From assembly GCA_963573385.1 (NCBI GenBank), contig CAUYLG010065885.1, positions 1 through 64,000 on the forward strand: a stretch of 64,000 nucleotides of DNA, in the 5' to 3' direction. Every line of letters starts with the position of its first letter. Within the stretch, counting starts at the first letter, position 1. The stretch is from Cacajao melanocephalus (lineage: Eukaryota; Chordata; Mammalia; Primates; Pitheciidae). Of this stretch, positions 37,743 to 49,678 are shown one piece after another. The notes under the pieces are model-generated. The model saw only the letters and a list, made by a program, of their open reading frames with translations, was not told the DNA's origin and searched no databases. The position numbers and the translations under genes were made by a program.

Positions 37743-39237
37743 TAGAAGAATGGGTAGGTTACTAAGTTGAAGTAAACTGCCATTATTTACCAACAACATG
37801 ATTATGAATTTAAAAAATACAGAGATATCTACAAATTACAAGAATTCATAAGTGAGTTCAGCCAGGTCACATGATACAAGATCAGTTGTATGTTTATAAA
37901 CTATCAACAAAAATTATACAATACAAGATTTTTAAATAGCATTTATAATTTCACCAAAACCATAAAATATCTAAGAATAAAATTAATAAGCTATATGTAA
38001 GAGTTTTCCAAAACTACAGACAAAATGAATATTGCTCAAATAAATCAAAGATGTAAAAAAATAGAAAAATATGTCATGTTCATAGAATAAAAAACTCTAA
38101 AGACTCTACACTGCTAGATTGTATTAGTCTGTTTTCATACTGCTATAAAGAAATACCTGAGACTGGGTAATTTATAAAGGAAAGAGGTTTAATTGACTCA
38201 CAGTGTTGTATGGCTGGGAGGCCTCAGGAAACTTACAATCATGGCATAAAGGGAAGCAGGCATGTCTTACATGGCAGTAGGTGAGAGAAGAGAAAGCTAA
38301 GGGGGAAGAACCCCTTATAAAATCATCAGACCTCATGAGAACTCACTATCACGAGAACAGCATAGGGGAAACTGCCCCTATGACCCAATCATCTCTCTCC
38401 CTTGACATGTGAGGATTACAATTTGCAATGAGATTTGGATGGAGACACAAAGCCCAGCCATATCATAGATGTAAACGTTCTTCAAAGAAAGTCAATGTAA
38501 TCCCAGCAGATTTTTTGTTAAAGTATACAGACAATTCCAAAAGTTATATGATAAGATGAAAGACACAGAAGGGCTACGACCTAACCTCTTAAAACAAATG
38601 TCTTCCTTTTTTGTAAGAAGAAAGGATATATGAAAGGAACAGAAGAGAGTGCAGAAATGGACCTACACATACACAACCTTGTGATTTACACCAGAAGCAC
38701 CAATGCACTTCAAAGGGAAAATAAATATCTTCAAAATAAATTGTGTTGGAGCCATGAGATATTCATCAAAAACAATAAATAAATAAATAATCCCTTCATG
38801 CTTCCTCACGTTACACGAAAAATTAACTGTACTGTTAAAAGTATAATTTTTATCATAAAGCATAGAGAATATTTTCATGGCATTCGATTGACAAAGATTT
38901 CTTATACAAAGCAACAAAATCTCCAGTTATAAAAAGGAAAAATAACATTGTAAATTGTAATTTAGCCAAATTATACATTTTGTCATCAAAAGATACCATT
39001 AAGAATGTAAAACTGTAAGCATCAGACTGGGGAAAATACATATTAGACAAAGAACTCCATACGTAATATGTGTTAAACTTACAACAATATGAAAAATAAC
39101 CAAAAATGGCCAAAAGAGGATATCCCAATGGATAATAAACATATGAAAATATGTTCAATATAATTCATCAGCAATATATTAATTAAAACCATAATATACT
39201 ACTAAACACCTATCAAAATGGCTCAAAGATATTTTGA
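37743..39237 (+). mobile_element. Old L1M ORF2 fragment, interrupted by an LTR
   Basis: Sense ORF2 relic from about 37780: AATTCATAAGTGAGTTCAGC, ATACAAGATCAGTTGTATG, AAAATATCTAAGAATAAAAT, GTCAATGTAATCCCAGCAGA (after the LTR), then TTGACAAAGATTTCTTATAC and GGCCAAAAGAGGATATCCCA, to AAATGGCTCAAAGATATTTT. Many stops and deletions. The minus-strand ORFs at 38663-39158 are antisense to it. 37743-37780 is unassigned. Confidence 0.82.
38120..38465 (-). mobile_element. Solo LTR, ERVL-MaLR, perfect 5-bp TSD
   Basis: TGTATTAGTCTGTTTTCATA to AGCCCAGCCATATCA on the plus strand, i.e. a MaLR (THE1/MST) LTR in minus orientation with GAGACTGGGTAATTTATAAA and AAACTTACAATCATGGCAT. Flanked by identical TAGAT pentamers (38115-38119 and 38466-38470). 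No internal sequence. It sits inside the old L1M. Confidence 0.94.
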
Positions 39238-39785
39238 TGGCAAATAAGCATACAAATAGTTGTTAAATACTATTAGGAAAATGCAAAACTAAAACTACAA
39301 TGAGGTACCACTATATACCTGTGAAAATGGGTAAAATTAAAAAGGTTGACCACACCAAGTGTTGATGAGGATGTGGAAGAATTGAAACTCTCATACCACA
39401 AATGGTGGAAAAGTAAAATGTTACAACTACTTCAGAATATTATTGGGCAGTTTCTAAAAACATTAAACATATATCTACATTATGACCCAGCTACTCTAAT
39501 TCTAGGTGTATAATCAAGAGAAATAACTAAAATTGTTTGCAAAGTCAGTGGCAACATATATTCTGGATTACATGATTACACATTTGTATACATTTGCTTA
39601 TACATAGAATATCTCTGTATTTATATAAGAAACTGTTTCACTTCTCTGCATAGGTAGGGAACTGACTGGGAGACAATATGGGGGAAGAAATGTTTTTTCC
39701 ACTGAATATAATTTACCATATTTGAATTGTGTACTAACTGCATGTATTACCCATTTTTAAAATGAACCAACTTTTCATTCATTTA
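39238..39785 (+). mobile_element. Second L1M 3' fragment, overlapping the first in consensus
   Basis: Restarts earlier in the L1 consensus: GGCAAATAAGCATACAAATA, ACTACAATGAGGTACCACTA, AATGGGTAAAATTAAAAAGG, then the 3' UTR end (TTGTATACATTTGCTTATAC; AATTGTGTACTAACTGCATG; an A-rich end near 39770). The segment equivalent to 39170-39235 is therefore present twice, so this is either a second insertion or a local duplication. Confidence 0.75.
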
Positions 39786-39807
39786 AAAAAGTCAATCGGG
39801 TCTATAC

Positions 39808-40013
39808 CAGCACATATATTGAGTCCTATTTTATTATGGTATATTGTACTATTTTATTACTTATTACCATTATCTGTTACCATGCATAATTTATAAATTA
39901 AAGTTTATATATACATAGAATAGAAGTATATATAGGGTTTAGGACTATCTGTCGTTTCTGGTACCCACTGGAGGTCTTAGAATATATGTCCCAAAAATAT
40001 GGGAGGACTACTA
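39808..40013 (+). mobile_element. TcMar-Tigger 3' end (second Tigger subfamily)
   Basis: TATTGAGTCCTATTTTATTA, TGCATAATTTATAAATTAAA, GTATATATAGGGTTTAGGAC, GGTACCCACTGGAGGTCTTA and the terminal inverted repeat GGGAGGACTACTAT, next to a TA. This terminus type (complement 'cagtagtccccc') belongs to Tigger elements other than Tigger1. Confidence 0.72.
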
Positions 40014-40799
40014 TAATTCATAACAAAAAAGGCCAGTTAGTGGTAAAATACAACAATAGCATTCTATCATTAACTTGCAGAGAAGCAAGGTCGAGTAAGC
40101 TTGGAATGAATATATTAGATTGTAAGTATAATATAATTGCCATAAATGTAGTTGCACATCTTCAACTATGCTTCTTCCCACAAGTATTTTTTTCAAGGTT
40201 CTCTTCCACCTGTTTCTTCATCAAAGTTAAATTTCTCTTTGTTGAAGGGCCCAAGTTACCATGTTTTGCTTTCTTCCTTTTCTTTTTCTATTTTTTGGTT
40301 CTTATATTTGTTTGTAATGTCTATCTCTTCAATGCAAACAACCAGAAGTACCAGGATACAATAAATATTTTTTATACTAGACTATCTTAGGCATACAGCA
40401 GCATACAATTTATAACCATGACTAAAATTATCCTCAAAAAAGAAAACAAAATATATTAACATTGCCTTAAGCCACAGCTATTTGTGTTAGTTTATCACAA
40501 ATTACCCTTACACATTGCACTTGCAAAAACAAATGAATTATTTTGATTTGTTCAATATATTTATAACTACACTGAATACTGTGGACAATTTCAGTACAAC
40601 AGTAAGTATCTGTGTATCTAAACATAGAAAAAGGTACAGTGAAAATATGGTATTATAATCTTACAGGACTACTTTCATATATGTGGTCTGTCATTCACCA
40701 AAATGTCATATGGCACACGACTAGATCTATATTGAGAGCGCGGATAGCAGCTAGAAAAGTCAGAAGTTTGATTCTGGATTATTGAATTTTCTATTAGAA
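40014..40799. other. AT-rich DNA, nothing recognised
   Basis: Contains a 134-codon plus-strand ORF (39986-40390) that starts inside the Tigger end and is Phe/Ile/Leu-rich from T-rich DNA. No domain is recognised and I do not call it a gene. Confidence 0.55.
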
Positions 40800-41370
40800 A
40801 TGAAAATGGATGTTGAGTGGAAGTTGGATGGAGATGAAATATGGGATTGGATTCAAAGGAAAATCTCTCTGTTGGTGCTAAAACTTGAGAGTCATCAATG
40901 TATAGAAAATAAGTTATGTTAAAGCTATGTTATGTTAAAGCTACAGGATGAAATCACTAAGAGAATAAGAGTAGATAGAAAAGTGAAGAGGTCCAAGAAT
41001 TGCACCTTGAAACATTAAAACACTGAGAGGAGGTAGACATAAAGAGGAGATTGATAAGAAAAGGCAAGAAAGATATGAATAAAGTCAGGGGAATTTAGTG
41101 TCCTAGAAGCCAAATGGAGAAAACATTTCAAGGAAGAGAGGAGTCAGCTGTGTCAAATGCTTCTTGTAAGCAAGAAAAATGAGGAGCTTGCTATTAGATT
41201 TTGCAATGTAGAAGATATTCATGATAACATTTTAGATGGAGTAGTTTGACTGAAAATCTGATTGGCGTGGTTTTAAGAGAGAATGAGAAAGAAAAATTGG
41301 AGGCATCAAGTTTTTACAAACTATTCCAGGATAATGACATGAGTATCTATATAATGATTTGAATCTTAGA
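40800..41370 (+). mobile_element. Ancient interspersed repeat (unnamed)
   Basis: GGATGAAATCACTAAGAGAA, AAGAGGTCCAAGAATTGCAC, AGCCAAATGGAGAAAACATT, TCAAGGAAGAGAGGAGTCAG, GCTGTGTCAAATGCTTCTTG and TGAAAATCTGATTGGCGTGG follow a very widespread ancient mammalian repeat ('...ctgtgtcaaatgctgctgagaggtcaag...'). I do not assign its class. A 16-bp tandem duplication (40913-40926 and 40929-40942) lies inside. Confidence 0.55.
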
Positions 41371-41454
41371 TAACAAACTCTAGTTCACAAGAAATAGACC
41401 TTTCCTGTTTTCACTATAATTGAACATAATATTATGTTGAATTAATACACAAAG

Positions 41455-41690
41455 TTTATTGAAGCATTGTGTGCAATAGTAACATTGAATAAACTTGGCT
41501 AACAAGTATTTATTGGTCAAATAAAATATGATTTGCTGAGTATGATGTGTGTAGTATGGAGTACTACAAAGCTGTGGGAGAGAAAATAGTAAATCCTACG
41601 TGTTTTGACATTAAAATATCTCCAAGATATTTTTGGTGAACAATTCTTTCAGTGTATGTCTATGTGTGGTTTAATTACTTAGTTGAAGTT
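41455..41690 (+). mobile_element. L1M 3' fragment
   Basis: GTGTGCAATAGTAACATTGA, ACAAGTATTTATTGGTCAAA, TATGGAGTACTACAAAGCTG and TATCTCCAAGATATTTTTGG resemble the late ORF2/3' UTR of old L1M elements ('aatagtaaaa-attggaaacaa', 'tggaatactatgcagctg'). Confidence 0.55.
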
Positions 41691-42749
41691 GACAGAGTGC
41701 AATCATGAAAAAGTTAGTTTGGTCAATACTACTATACTACTGAAGTATCAGAATAGTCTAATTTGGGGGTGTTAAAATATTCATCCAAGTCAGAACTTTT
41801 ATCTCATACCAAATTAAAAGTTGCTCCTGTTCCTCAGTGCTCAGCTGCTCAGGGAGGCATGTTCTGCCTTTTCTATTTTTCTCTCCCTCTGCCCCACAGA
41901 TAGCTGCTGCTTTGGCTCCTCTAGCATGGGCATGATATGGAAAGAAACTAATAAAATCATGCTAGCTGATTCTGTTGTACTTTGGTATCAATGTTCCAAA
42001 TGCTGGCCTACATCCAAATGCTGGCTCTTTTCCTCATAAAATGCTCATGTGGCTTCTTCAAAGACTTCCCCATTATATATATCACTGTTCTCTGACATAA
42101 GCAAGCACTCACTAGTTGGCCTCCATCACCCCTGACTTTAGCTTCTGCTCTGACACCCCTGCAGCCTCTCTCATCTGGTTGACCTCTTCCTGGCAGGACA
42201 TCATATTATGGAGTGTTAAGCCAATGTGGTCAAACACAATATTTTTTTTCATAAACAATGGGTTCATCCCAAAAGAAATGTAAGAACTATCTCTGCTCTA
42301 CCCTGCTCTGCCATAACTACCTCTATTTTACTATACCCATGCTGTCAGGTTTTATTGAAAATAAGTCACAGAAAAATTATACTACACACAGATTTATTAA
42401 GCACATATTCAGAAGCAAGCAACACAAAATAATTTTATAAGGTTTTCTGAAAGTTCAGTGATGGTCTAGCTCTCTGAACTTTTAAGTGTTCCTAAAAGCA
42501 CCTTCCTAAAAACGTGTATTCATGGCAGACAAGACAGCATTCAAGGAGTAAGTTCCAGTCGATCTTACGGTGGGCATAAGACAACTAGAAGCATTCCTAA
42601 ACTAATAGCTGGACACAGGACTATTTAGGAATAAAGCCTTGAGAACCATCCAAGAATAAATGAAAAGAGTCTCATTGACTATGTTATCTGAATTATTAAG
42701 GATGTTTCTAAAATATTTTAGCAGATCAATATACCTGGGCTATCTCTCA
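41691..42749. other. Unassigned DNA
   Basis: No element recognised. The ORF at 41821-42039 has no recognisable domain; a 12-bp word (CAAATGCTGGCC/T) is directly repeated near 41998 and 42016. Confidence 0.5.
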
Positions 42750-43600
42750 GAAGCCTCCTGTACTAGTGGATCTCACAGAACCTGGAGAAATATATCCTAA
42801 GAGAGAAAAAGACATTTGTTGTTGGAGCCACTTGGTGGCCCCTGGGACACAGCTGTTTCTCATCATGGCAGTGCTCTCAGCTTCAGGGACAAAAGGGTGT
42901 GGCATGTGGTGTGCTCAGATTGGCACCAGCTCTGCAAATGTGGTTATCGAGGAGGACAAGCCCAGCTTTTTCACTGACCACCACAAGTCTTTCAGAAAAT
43001 TCAGTGAGAAGGGACCGTGTCACCTTCCTGGAAAAGGGCATCACCTATAGACAGACAGGAGATCCTACTAGACTTTGTGCACCTGAGGAAATGGCACCCC
43101 TCTCTCCATTCTCCATTCTCCTCTTTGGAGATGATCACTACTGTGATCCAGCAGATGCCGGGCTGTGTGATATCAGCAACATCCACACCCAGTGGTTCCT
43201 GCACTTACTGACCAGGATGCAGGCATTCACCCACCCACCTGCCAAGCTCAAGCAGACCTACCCAGGTGCAAGCCCCAGCAGGTGCCACTGCATAAAGGAA
43301 GGAAAAGCAGGAGCTGAGAAGCATTAGCAAGGTTCTGTTAGATGCTCACTTTGAGAGCATTTGCCTCACCTTCCACAAACTGCTTACTTCTTATCACACC
43401 CCATGTGCTTCTCTGACTTGTACATGGCCTTGCTCAGTGGCCTGCTCTATGCATGTAGACTTGACCCTCTATCTTCACTGCCTGCTCCTGCAGTACCAGG
43501 TGCCTTGCAATGCCCAAAGTCTGCACCAGCTTCATGAAGATGCCCTTCCTGGGTGACAATGGGGGAGTGGGAAGAATAACTACCCTAGTTTACAAAATGT
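42750..43600 (+). pseudogene. Candidate processed pseudogene, parent unidentified
   Basis: An 850-bp island that is clearly GC-richer than its surroundings and reads like decayed coding DNA. Long overlapping open stretches hop between plus frames: 42766-43050 (94 codons), 42899-43327 (142 codons), 43017-43211 (64 codons). Peptides such as DDHYCDPADAGLCDIS and HTQWFLHLLTRMQAFTHPPA look protein-like. No intron-like interruption is visible. I do not recognise the parent protein and see no clear A-tail or target-site duplication. Alternatives are a fragment of an unrecognised transposon or a chance GC-rich island. It cannot encode a full protein as it stands. Confidence 0.45.
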
Positions 43601-44291
43601 AAACTTCAGTGTCCACTAGTAACCCCTATGGAAAGGGTGGTTGCATTTTCTTTTTCTTCCTTTTTCACTCATACAGTTCTATAATGTGAGAATTTTTTTA
43701 ACAATCATCATTTATTAAGTTTATAAATTTTTCAAAATGATAGCAAAACTTTCTATATTTCTCTCTAAATATATGCTTATAATTTATTTACCCAATATAA
43801 AATTCAGTTACTGTATTTTGAAAAATCAAGATGCCAGTCATCTTTCCCCTTAGGTTTATGACATTCTGTGAGTATTGCTTACAAGCTTGAAAGATAAGTT
43901 AAAAATAACTGTCCTAGTGATTTTCTATATTTAGTAAGTGTAATTGCCCCTCTGTAAAGCAGTGATTAAACTTTAGGACTTAAAAGGTCAGATGTAGATT
44001 TATGCAAGATAAGACCACATCTTACTTGCCAGCCCCTTTAAAAATGACATTGCTACCTACCTTGTCCTTCTTCATGTCCCTAAAAAGATCTCTTTGGGAT
44101 TTATAACAACCAATTAGAAATGTGTATCCCAGATCTCTTGAGAGTCTCACTCATCTAGAGCAATTAAGTATTCACTACATTTCCTAAAATAATGAGAGAC
44201 AGATTTTTTTACTTAAATGTTGGTAGTTGCCAGAAGTGAAAAGGAGAGTTCACATCAAATACTACATAGGAATGCTTAACCAAATACCTAT
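43601..44291. other. AT-rich DNA, nothing recognised
   Basis: No transposon or exon recognised. Confidence 0.55.
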
Positions 44292-45225
44292 GCATCAGTT
44301 ATTTATTACTATATAACAAATTACTCCAAAACCTCATTAGCTTAAATAACTCTTATTTTCTCAGAGTTTTTATGAGGCAGGAATCTGGATATGGCTTAGT
44401 GTGGTACCTTTGTTTCATGGTCTCTCACAAGGCTAGAATAAAGATGTTGACTGAGATAGTGATCTCAATGCCCAACCAGAGAAGTATGTTAGGCTGTTCT
44501 TGCACTGCTGTAAAGAAATACCTGACACTTAGTAATTGTTTTTTTCTTTAAAAAAGAGGTTTAATTGGCTTATGGTTCTGCAGACTGTACAGGAAGTATG
44601 GCGCTGGCTTCTGCTCAGCTTCTAGTGAAGCCTCAGGGAGCTTTCAGTCATGATAGAGGTGAAGCAGAAGCAGGCAGGTCACATGGCAACAGCAGGAGCA
44701 AGTGAGTAGCCAGGAAGTGCCATGCACTTTTAAATAAGCAGATCTTGACAGGATTTACTATTGCAAAGACAGCATCAAGCCATGGAGCAATCCACCCCCA
44801 TAACTTAAACTTACACTGGACCCCACCTGCAGCATTGGGGATTACAATTCTACATGAGATTTGTACAGGGACAAATATTCAAACTATATCAGGAAGGATC
44901 TGCTTCCAAGCTCAGTCATGTGGTTGTTGGCAGGTTCTCACTGACTACTGTCCAGATACATCATTTCGGTGTCACGTAGGTCTCTTCATAGGCCTAATTA
45001 CAGCATGCAACTGGATTCCCTAAGTCCAAGAGGAGAGAGAGAGGGCCCTAAAATGAAAGCCATAGTCTTTCCATAACCTAATCTTGGAAGTGATGTCCAT
45101 TCACTTTATTGTAGTCTATCTGTTAGAAGTGAGTCACTAAATGAGCCCATCTTCAAGGGGAAGAGATTATACAAGTGTGTCAATATCAGTTGGAGGTCAC
45201 TTGAGAACATTCTATAGATTGCCTA
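44292..45225 (+). mobile_element. Ancient interspersed repeat A, copy 2 (split by LTR)
   Basis: Head: CAGTTATTTATTACTATATA, ACAAATTACTCCAAAACCTC and GGAATCTGGATATGGCTTAG. After the LTR: GGATCTGCTTCCAAGCTCAG, GTGGTTGTTGGCAGGTTCTC and the tail (AGGGGAAGAGATTATACAAG; AATATCAGTTGGAGGTCAC). Same family and orientation as 20790-21720. Confidence 0.75.
44487..44890 (-). mobile_element. Solo LTR, ERVL-MaLR (MST type)
   Basis: Plus strand runs from TGTTAGGCTGTTCTTGCACT to TTCAAACTATATCA; it includes AGAGGTTTAATTGGCTTATG, CAGACTGTACAGGAAGTATG and TCATGATAGAGGTGAAGCAG, the complement of an MST-type LTR. No internal sequence. The flanking pentamers do not match, so an edge may be eroded. Confidence 0.88.
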
Positions 45226-48221
45226 CAACCTCTTTAACCTTTCTATTCTCTGCCCCTGCCATCCCCACTCTCTCAAGGTTCCTACTCTCAGCCAATAGTA
45301 TACCTCTCATTCTTTTCCTCTTCCACCAGATTATAATTCCTTCTCTTTCCCATTGCAGCATTTCTTCTCAGTTTGAACACCCCTGTTTAAAAAAAAACCC
45401 TTAGTTAAGCAAAATGTAGACACCCCATTGTTTCTTCAATATGTGTCTTGAAGGATCTCGGTACTATCAATAGAACTATATAAACTTACCATAATGTTAT
45501 ACATAGAATTAATTAATTTATATAATAGTATTATAATTAGAATTTATTACTATAAAATACTTTTAATAGTTTCAATAATTAAATCTTTTAGGAAAGAAGC
45601 TGTGTTCAATGAAGTCTATATTAACATTGATTGTATTTATAGCAACGCTTCTCTTAATGAATTGTGATTCTCAAAAGAGTTTTGTTTTTTTTCTAAGATA
45701 AATTTTATGCAAAATGTGTGTTTGTTTCCAAAGTCTTTCCTTCATCTTCATGTGCTCAGTACAAGTTCAATTACAGAGAAGAGGAACACAAAGCTTTTGA
45801 CATTTTGGCCAAGAACAATGTTGGTGATTAAACTCAATCTTACCTTGGAACAAGCTTCCTTCTCAGAAAACATTTTGTTATCTTTTCCTTTTCTGTAGAA
45901 TCAGTGATGAATAATGCTATATAGCTTTGGGTGCTCAGTGAACAAACGATGCCTTTGAAGGGGTTTCATAGCTTAGCGGCTTTTTATTTCACTCCTGTTA
46001 TTGTGATTTTTGCTGCTGTTGTTTTTGGTGCAAGGTTAAATTTAAGACCTTTCCTGGGCTTATCCAAAAATTCCAAAGGGAATAAACTTTATTTGATAAC
46101 TCTGACCCAAACTTTTAATGATTTCCAATTTTTCTCTCTAAAGTTTAGAAACAGAGTCTTCCTGACCTCTGGAAGTAAGAAGAGAAATCCTTTGCAATCG
46201 GTCATCTAACCATTTACAACTTGACTTGATTATTCTAGGATTGCCTTGTCTAGGAAGATGAATTTCAAATAACTTTCATTAGTTGTTTAAGACCTTTATG
46301 AAAGTCCATTTTTCTGAGCGTTAGACTACTCAGCCAGTCCTCATGAAAGAATTCAGGACCACAGCTAGCTCAACCAGGCTCATCAAGTGACTATTTACTT
46401 TCAAGACAGGGAACTGTGCCCTCACTCTGTCCACAATCCTACATTATTATGTCATGGTTTTCTTTCCAGTCCAACCAGACTTTCACAATGAATGAACTAC
46501 ATTAAGCCAGAACTCCCAAAACCTCATATTTTGTCTTTGTTCTCTTCCTACTTCCAGATACTATTAAAACTCTATCAATGAAATAATATTCTTTAATTTG
46601 GTAAGCAATAATCTTATCTATCATTAGTTACTTTTTCTTCATTTATCAAAAATATAAGAATATAATCAAGTTGTATTATCTACGAGTGATGAGACAACCA
46701 TGTCAAGGAAAAGTAAGACAAATACTTCAAATAAAACTATGTAAAGTTCAGCAGTAATATTTAATATTACCTGAGATGAAACATGAGACAACATGGAAGT
46801 CAGGCAAGCAGAGGGTTGAGGGCTAAGAGGCAAAGCCGTGTTGTATGCATGGTCTCCTTTCATCAGTTATGTAGGAAGAAAGTAACATAGACTTGTAGAG
46901 TTAATTTAAAGAAACCTTCTGCACACATGCTAATTGCATGGTCTACAACTAGGATGTTTGCTTTGAACCTGAATGATAATAACGTCAGGAAATCTCACCA
47001 AAGTGTTTTCTATCAGGAGGTTAAAAGCATGAAACATACCACATTGGCTGTATTTATGTTTGTAAAAATCAGTGTGGATACAATATACTGTCCCTTTAAG
47101 CACTGCGATTGAACATAAACTCCCCTTCCAGATATAGATATGCATTTTTATTGTTGCAGCATCTCTAACAACTCTGATGATCAATTATCTGTCTTCTTCA
47201 ATTAGAAAAGAAAGATATCACCCTTGTCCCTCTGCTAAAGTTGTCCTTGAACACAAAGCTACTGCTCTTCAGAGGTGGTCTTTCCAACACTGGATATGTG
47301 CTGCCTTAGTAACCAACACCTTATCCATTCAGCGTTGTAGCATGTTTTTAAACTCAGTGAATTTCGTTTGTGTTCAAAATAGAAGAGCATTTGAAGTTCT
47401 TTTTATAAAATTCTTGGCCTTCCTTGACAAGAGAACAAAGCAATGATAGATTGAATTTCAGGTAACATGAAGTGAGGCTTCAGGAAGCAAGATAAGCAGT
47501 GACTGAATGGTCTCTTAACATTACAGTAAAAAGAAGTACTTTGAAAACTCTTCCCTTTCTTTTTAAAATTATTATAATAGGATACTTACAAATAAACAAG
47601 GTTATGCACTATTATTTGGTACTATAATATTTAAAGTCTGACTGTGCCATCAATTTGCCATTTTGTGACGTTAAGGAAGTTAAAGCACATCATTTGGCAA
47701 ATGGGCTATCAGCAGTCCAGCAACTATCTTTACATCAACAGTATGAATGTATATGAATCTTTGTTATAGAATTATGGTAATCTTTCCTGTGTTCCATTTT
47801 CATTTGGAATAACATAGATTTTTACTTTTTGATGCCAATTCAGTTCCTAGAGTTGTTTGTCAAATCCATTACCAATTCAGGCAGCCATACCAAATGCAAT
47901 TTCCATATTACCCGTAACTTCATCTATCACAAGATTTAGAAAGACTAAATAAGTCAAAAGAATACATGTGCATTTATGAAAGTTTATTTTTAATCTGAAA
48001 AAGATTGACCTATTCTGATTTAAAATTCATTTTTTATCTGCATAGTATACACAGACATTTTTTAAATATCATAATGCAAAAATTATCCTTAATATCAACA
48101 TTCCTTTTTTGGTACACATAGATCTCATTGGTCTTTTTGGATATATTTTAGAGAATTACTAAAATACTTTTAAATGAAAATCATAATAATGTTATTTTCT
48201 TGTCAAAGCCATATCAATGAT
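45226..48221. other. 3-kb block with no recognised element
   Basis: No firm transposon. The ORFs at 45931-46209 (92 codons), 46666-46863, 46930-47184 and 47177-47446 (89 codons) have no recognisable domain, and none has flanking splice signals I would trust. Confidence 0.5.
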
Positions 48222-48860
48222 CAATTTTCTATTCCTACATAACAGGTCACCCCAAAAATTAGTAGTTAAAAACAATTTATTCACGTCAGGAGGCCCAAGG
48301 GGATGGATCACAAGGTCAAAAGATCGAGACCATCCTGGCCAACATAGTGAAACCCTGTTTCTACTAAAAATACAAAAATAGCTGGGCATGGTGGTACATG
48401 CCTGTAGTTCCAGCTACTTGGGGCTGAGGCAAAAGAATTGCTTGAACCCAGGAGGCAGAGGTTGCAGTGAGTGAAATTACACCACTGCACTACAGCCTGG
48501 TGACAAAGCGAGACTCTGTCTCAAAAATAAAAATTAAAAAAAAAATGTACACATAGGTGCTTCATTTCAGTCTGGGCTCAAGTGTATGATTCTTTGGCAG
48601 AACTCTCCTGGGTTGCCTATAGTTTCAGTCAGGAGACAGAAAAGCTGAGAGTTGTTAGGTACTGAATGACCTAATTCACATGTTGAGAGAATCAGCAGGA
48701 ATAAGTGAGAATAGCTGGAATTACTCTTCCCACGAAAATGGCATCATCCTAGAAGGAAAAAGTAAAAACTTCAAGGTTTTGGGTTTTCCTCAGAAGTCAC
48801 ATGACTTCTTTCTAGGAAACCTAGGCCCTGATAGCTGGATTCCTCCTTAGACACAGGTGG
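48222..48860 (+). mobile_element. Ancient interspersed repeat A, copy 3 (split by Alu)
   Basis: Head: TTCTATTCCTACATAACAGG, TCACCCCAAAAATTAGTAGT and TAAAAACAATTTATTCAC. After the Alu the body resumes with TTCAGTCTGGGCTCAAGTG and AACTCTCCTGGGTTGCC, to about 48860. More diverged than copies 1 and 2. Confidence 0.6.
48289..48545 (+). mobile_element. 5'-truncated Alu SINE
   Basis: Starts at GGAGGCCCAAGGGGATGGAT, inside the left monomer, and runs through the right monomer to GAGACTCTGTCTCAAAAAT and an A-rich tail. The minus-strand ORFs at 48192-48490 are antisense Alu. Confidence 0.94.
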
Positions 48861-49398
48861 TATCAATCTGCTCTATTTAGCAAATAGCTGAGAACTGTGG
48901 GTGTCCCTAAGTTTTATTTTTATTTTTTTATTTTGGGAGGAGTATCACATTTCCTTATTTGAAAGAATGGTGCAAATAAAAGAACTTAAGTGGACGTTTT
49001 GATACAACATTACAACATACCTTCACTTTTGTTTAACTGCACTGAAAATTAAAGTCAGCTCAGATTCAAGGGGTAGGAAAACATATTTTGTATCTCGATA
49101 GGGGAGATTTTTGTAATTTGTGACAGATTTTAATCCATTATGGTTAGTGTCAACAATATTATATGTAAAATAAGATTAGAACTTCAGTTGAATATTAATA
49201 AAAATGGTTTTAAAACTATTTCCTCTAAAACGAAGATGCTAACTTAAATATTATAATATTGCTGGTAAAATATTCAACCAAAATGAAAATTAGTCATGTT
49301 TTAATTTGCTTGCAGAATGTCTGATCAGATGTTGACTACATAGATGTCAGAATAAATAATCAGGATATCTATTAAAAATTTTAGTTGAACACAGCAGA
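48861..49398. other. AT-rich DNA, nothing recognised
   Basis: Includes a T-rich stretch at 48914-48935. No element recognised. Confidence 0.55.
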
Positions 49399-49545
49399 TT
49401 TTTATTTTTAACTTTTAAGTTCAGGGGTACAAATTTGGGTTTGTTACATAGGCAACCCATATCACGGTGTTTGTTGTACAGATTATTTCATTACCTAGGT
49501 GTTAAGCCTAGTAACCATCAGTTATTTTTCCTGATCCTCTTTTTT
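49399..49545 (-). mobile_element. Short L1 3' UTR end
   Basis: AACTTTTAAGTTCAGGGGTA, GGTTTGTTACATAGGCAACC, CAGATTATTTCATTACCTAG and a CTAGTAACCATCAGTT segment are antisense L1 3' UTR. Only about 150 bp were copied. Confidence 0.85.
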
Positions 49546-49678
49546 ACAAAGTGATTAAATACAGTAAAGAATGACTATTGACATAGATAACTTACTCAGA
49601 ATTTATGATAGTGACAGTGAAGCTGAAATCTGAAAAAGTGACACAGGAGTATCTCCTTGAATAAAAAATATAATGCAA

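Noticed and set aside
39986..40390. 134-codon plus-strand ORF
   Set aside because: Starts inside a Tigger terminal repeat and continues in T-rich DNA; Phe/Leu/Ile-rich with no recognised domain.
42899..43327. 142-codon ORF considered as a real gene
   Set aside because: Neighbouring frames carry equally protein-like stretches, so the reading frame appears to shift; better explained as a decayed retrocopy.
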